Of a stretch of 64,000 nt of DNA, positions 61,201-64,000 are shown piece after piece. Source of the stretch: Heligmosomoides polygyrus polygyrus (Eukaryota > Nematoda > Chromadorea > Rhabditida > Heligmosomidae); the NCBI GenBank assembly GCA_947396885.1, contig OX377206.1, positions 87,603,960-87,667,959 on the forward strand, in the 5' to 3' direction. Within the stretch, counting starts at the first letter, position 1, and the number at the start of each line of letters is the position of its first letter. The notes under the pieces were generated by a model. The model made no database searches and had not been told where the DNA came from. It saw only the letters and a program-made list of their open reading frames with translations. The position numbers and the translations under genes were made by a program.

Positions 61201-62929
61201 GCATTATAACACGCATCGTGGCTTTCCGCTTTTTACAAACATTGTCCTGGCACATCACATGTGTGTATGGTGATAAATAAATAAATGGTCCAAAAAAGGC
61301 CCATGTCGCGAATGTGGGCAGCAATGGAAGGTTAGAGCGTGCCAGTTAATCAGAACTAATCAGGTTACCTGTCGAACGCGGGTCTGTCGACCGTACACGT
61401 CCTCGTTGATGTAGTTTTCTAACACTGCCGTTTCGATGCGGGCTGATTGGCTGGCACGTTCTCACTTCGCAATGCTGCTCATATTCGCGTCAGGGGCCAA
61501 ATAAATAAACAAATAAATAAACAAATACCATAATAAATGTTAGCTCAAGGTCGAGAAAAAGTAGATTTGACTGAATATGTTTTCAGGAATGTTCGCCTAT
61601 TTGCGAAAACGTGTCACCATCTGGTGTCACAATGCAAGAGGTGCTCAATCTGTCTGCAGATGAAGAGTCTCAAGATGGTGACGTGCCGAATGTAGAACTA
61701 CGGTTTTTTGAGGTTTGAGAAGAGAGCCTCCCATTATTTCTCTCCATACGCTCATTTCAAAATCTTAGGTGACACCCATGAGAGCGTCATACAACTCGTA
61801 TCACCTGCTTCCGAATGTAAACTACTGCACATGCAAGAGATTTCAGGTAAGGAGGCAACATTAACATTGGGATACCGAAGTAACACTGTCGATTCAAACC
61901 ACACAAACTGCATTAGCAACCTATGCCACTCAATATTAGGATAAGGGATGAAGGTCGGCGTTAATCAGTTCGTTTGTGGAATGCGCCACGATGCTTGTAC
62001 AGCATATCGGGAAACAGTTTTAACATATTTGGCCTATAGGTGCAAGGGGAAGACGCATCCTGTAAAAAATTTGTTGATACTGTTTCCTGCGAGACCGCGT
62101 GTCGATTACGTAAATGTGGCGGTACGCAGCCTCAAGTCGAAACTAACGCCGATTTTTGACCTACTCTCTAAATCGAATCTAATTCTAAATTCTTTCCTCC
62201 TTCTCAATCTAATTTTGTCCGCCTCAGTTTTCATGTGTTTTAAAGTTTAATTTTTGAATTATGGTGGGATAAACATTACGGGGTTTTTATACTACGTACC
62301 GTACTCATGGACGTTGTTATATTCAAATTTTCCAGGTAGTCACGAATTATGGTGTGAATATCGTCAGTTGGACGGCTTCTGTAGCCTTTTTACTATCTAC
62401 ATAGTGATTTATTCCGTTATCGGATGGACAAGATAGTGTTTCATCCCTCTCAAATATGCTTTGTCTCTCGCTCGTCATAGAGACTAAGCAGGGAAGGGTC
62501 TCAGGCGTAGGTCTGAACGGGGGAAATGAATAGTACTGCGAGATCTCCACTCTGCATATAGTAGAACATGCAGTCATGCACTAAATGTGCAATGTGCAGC
62601 CGTGAGGTTTTCTGAAGTCACTTCCTCCCTTCCTAGATGCTTCTCTGATACTTTGGAGACGTTCCGTTCTGTTCGCTTCTCGCCGATATTCTACTGCGAT
62701 GAACAGAGTGGATTTGTAGTTGTGCTGGTGGCGGAAGAAAGCCCTTGTTTGGTGCCAGAGCGCAGCTCAAAATTTCTGACCAACCTAACACAGAGTTAGG
62801 CATTCATTTAATGGCTATTTTTTTTGCGTTCTTTTAGCTGCTCACCTTACAAGGGAAGCTTATGAACTTTTCCAAAAGATTCTCAACGAGAGCTATATGG
62901 CTGTAGGACATGAGACGAGGAGCACTTAA
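58246..62929 (+). CDS. Probable SWIM zinc-finger protein, SWS1/ZSWIM7-like, incomplete model
   Basis: Proposed exons: 58246-58527 (94 codons), 61587-61712 (42), 61769-61846 (26), and a terminal exon 62838-62929. The first three join in phase 0 with good donors and acceptors. Exon 1 is basic at the start (MVRRRRRK), then helical (VLLRTLQVKLEEVADGSIRK; MLEAVRWQQAGLVRLVEA). Exon 3 ends YHLLPNVNYCTCKRFQ, a CxC-xx-F zinc half-site as in SWIM domains, preceded by an RFFEV strand as in ZSWIM7. The last exon reads AHLTREAYELFQKILNES, like the helix after the CxH half-site. The exon carrying CxH was not found between 61847 and 62837, where SINE and MITE pieces lie. SWS1 proteins support RAD51-paralogue-dependent recombination. 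Exons 2-3 are firm, exon 1 fairly likely, the family assignment moderate. Confidence 0.5.
58616..59475. repeat. Tandem duplication, unit near 445 bases
   Basis: 58616-59060 and 59061-59475 share CCGTGCATCC, GAAATTG-TGGCCGCTCACTT, GAAGTGAAGAGCATATGATA, TTATCCTTCAGCTGGTCC and CAATCGATATCGATT. It begins inside the open reading frame continuing past the proposed donor of the SWIM gene's exon 1, so that extension (58528-58725) is probably intronic. Confidence 0.75.
59630..59800 (-). repeat. SINE family B 3' fragment
   Basis: Minus strand: GGCTGGCCACTACATGTC, GACGGACGCATCCCAAGCG and a CTTATCCTTTTTTATCCC tail. Confidence 0.6.
60280..60925 (-). pseudogene. RTE-type LINE reverse transcriptase C-terminal region
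   Basis: A continuous minus-strand frame of 193 codons (60900 to 60319) reads NEQVSDAPSSLNGTNIIEC, SSYVYLGRQVNMANDL, RLRAHLFDSTVLPALTYASE, RRVAQRGIERTMLGVARLTQ, KIRDAVAWAKLSKIRWAGHV and [14 protein letters not shown]. This is the C-terminal third of nematode RTE-clade endonuclease/reverse transcriptases, after the catalytic YADD region. The copy is 5' truncated. It is the least decayed of five such pieces in the window and lies in the long first intron of the proposed SWIM gene. Confidence 0.8.
60940..61190 (+). pseudogene. mariner transposase DNA-binding-domain fragment
   Basis: WFAHFKRGDTDFEGRLRSG matches the W..rFk.Gd.dl.d..RsGRP segment of mariner transposases. After frameshifts come KNPEIVIRGLATRLGCT and a SRRPDYW-type remnant. 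The catalytic domain is absent. Confidence 0.6.
61256..61530. mobile_element. Inverted-repeat element with ATAAATAAA-flanked ends
   Basis: Left GTCGCGAATGTGGGCAGCAA and AGCGTGCCAGTTAATCAG pair with the right CTGATTGGCTGGCACG and TTGCGAAG...ATATTCGCG side. ATAAATAAA-type simple repeats border both sides (61269-61285 and 61500-61527). It ends about 60 bases before SWIM exon 2. Confidence 0.6.
61940..62050 (-). repeat. SINE family B 3' fragment in the SWIM gene
   Basis: Minus strand: GGCCAAATATGTTAAAAC, CGTGGCGCATTCC and a TTCATCCCTTATCC tail. Confidence 0.55.
62440..62580. mobile_element. Lone MITE end related to 8908 and 20570
   Basis: GCAGGGAAGGGTCTCAGGCG, GTAGGTCTGAACGGGGG and GTACTGCGAGATCTCCA match, in inverted orientation, the patch at 20570-20640. 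No second end is visible here. Confidence 0.5.
62605..62760. repeat. Dispersed repeat shared with 32135-32285
   Basis: ACTTCCTCCCTTCCTAGATGC, GTTCTGTTCGCTTCTCG, ATTCTACTGCGATGA and TTGTGCTGGTGGCGGAAG blocks. Confidence 0.55.
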
Positions 62930-63029
62930 GTGTTTTTCGTTTTTGCTACGGTCACTGTATGGTCCGAAAATGTCGAAAACCTGTCGCAAGGCAACCCCAT
63001 GTGGCTGTCGGGATGATGTCTACCAGCAG

Positions 63030-63105
63030 TGTCGAGTTGGCCGAGTGGATGTAGTTGAGGACCCGTAAGCACGAGGTAGGGGGTTTGAATCCAGACCTAT
63101 GCAAA
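63030..63105 (+). repeat. tRNA-like sequence, probably pseudogene
   Basis: GTCGAGTTGGCCGAGTGG is a good class II A-box arm and GGGGGTTTGAATCCAGACC a B box. The 5' GTCGAG does not pair with the bases after the B box, and the spacing between boxes is short for Leu or Ser tRNA. Likely a decayed tRNA or SINE head. Confidence 0.4.
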
Positions 63106-63329
63106 TTGGTCAGTCAAATTGGGCAGTCATTTTGCATCTTCTGCCATCATCATGAAAACTTTAAAGTTTTTTTTCCGATTTGTCACTATTGTGAACCATT
63201 CTGTCTTGCAGGCTCTACGAATTAGTATGTTACAGGGAGGTGTAATTGCTTGGATTTTTGTTATTGTCATTATTATTATCCGTTTGTTATTTGTTGTTAT
63301 CCCTCTTTATAATATAACAAGTGCTTCGA

Positions 63330-63390
63330 CACGCCTGTCGGCGTGTCTCGCAGTTACGCGCTTCGCGCGACCTTAGAGAGTCACTAAGCC
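63330..63390. repeat. Short repeat shared with 13230-13285
   Basis: TACGCGCTTCGCGCGACCTT followed by CACTAAGC matches the block just outside the nested element in the 12.6-14.8 kb region. Before it is a CGACACGCCTGTCGGCGTGTC hairpin. Confidence 0.55.
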
Positions 63391-63639
63391 AAGATCACTC
63401 ACTTCAAGCAGCTGCTCTGCTTGTGCAGCCTTCTCGTCACCTTAGCAGTAAAAGAGATATTTGAAAACCCTAATAATTTCGAACCTTGGTTTACCTTCTT
63501 TAAGATCAGGTGAGTAGTTCTTCGATATGAAGCCGTCCAGCTCTCCCTCCCTCCATCTTCAACATCTCTTCAACGTCAGCACTATCTTCAGACAGTTCAG
63601 AAACGTAATTTATTTGCGCTAATCAGTGCTTTCGTCCTC

Positions 63640-63990
63640 AGACTGTTGTGGAGCACTCCTTCGGCCGTAGTACCCGCGTGTCTCCCACCCCCCCCCCCCA
63701 CGCCGATCGGTTAAATCTGGGAGAAAACCACCGGTCTGGCGATCGATAATATCGATCGATTCCACATTGAAACTTTCCACCTGATGTGGAGCACTCCTTC
63801 GACCATAATACCCGCGTGTCTCCCACCCTCTCCCCACCCCGATCGGTTAAATCTGGAAGAAAACCACCGGCGTGTCTCCCACCCCCTCCCCACCCCGATC
63901 AGTTAAACCTGGGACAAAACCACCGGCGTGTCTCCCACCCCCTCCCTACCCTGATCGTTTAAATCTCGGAGAAAACCACCGGTCAGGACC
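63640..63990. repeat. Tandem repeat, unit near 57 bases
   Basis: Four to five units, each with ACCGGCGTGTCTCCCACCCC, CCCCGATCGGTTAAATCTGG and GAAAACCACCGG. The first two units are separated by an ATCGATAATATCGATCGATT spacer and a repeated GGAGCACTCCTTCG. A related single unit is at 8055-8115. It runs close to the window edge. Confidence 0.8.
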
Positions 63991-64000
63991 TCGTTTAGCC

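Overview
The window is nuclear DNA from a nematode, most likely a clade V (strongylid-like) worm with a repeat-rich genome. The evidence is genes split by introns with TTTTCAG-type acceptors, spliced-leader-type acceptors 9-73 bases before start codons, AATAAA polyadenylation signals, and protein families matching Caenorhabditis-type homologues. The assignment is inferred from gene content and cannot be taken to species. There are no bacterial operons, rRNA genes or CRISPR arrays.

Layout. 0.1-0.8 kb: a hairpin repeat and one well-bounded minus-strand exon, possibly BRCT. 0.8-15 kb: nested mobile DNA, including a BEL/Pao gag remnant, a 3.1-kb fold-back, and two adjacent inverted-repeat elements bounded three times by the same hexamer TGCTTT; the first carries a piggyBac-like fragment. 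15.4-24.9 kb: a complete 14-exon PARP2-type poly(ADP-ribose) polymerase gene (+), with introns full of SINEs, MITEs and a dead mariner. 25-37 kb: MITEs with 3-bp target duplications, SINEs, an eIF1-like reading frame cut by a SINE, RTE-type LINE tails, a nearly intact Tc1/mariner-like transposon, a roughly 120-bp satellite, a 1.24-kb MULE-like element with 9-bp target duplication, and a 533-bp element with 8-bp target duplication. 37.5-54.6 kb: a complete 13-exon cyclase-associated protein (CAP) gene (+). Inside its first intron lies a 2-kb open exon whose donor has exactly the phase needed to replace CAP exon 1, predicting a long isoform of about 1114 residues. 54.6-64 kb: intergenic repeats and a probable SWIM-domain (SWS1/ZSWIM7-like) gene whose second zinc-ligand pair was not found, then tandem repeats to the edge.

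The host genes are functionally separate: PARP2 (DNA-break signalling), CAP (actin turnover), a SWIM protein (possibly recombination) and a possible BRCT protein. Most other sequence is transposon-derived. Four tRNA-headed SINE groups, several MITE groups with related XXXTTYATAC-type ends, G/C-run MITEs and 5'-truncated RTE tails recur along the window. The strongest novelty candidates are the CAP long isoform, the TGCTTT-sharing element pair, the MULE-like fold-back and the SINE-truncated eIF1-like frame. All exon coordinates were worked out by reading splice sites and phase by hand.
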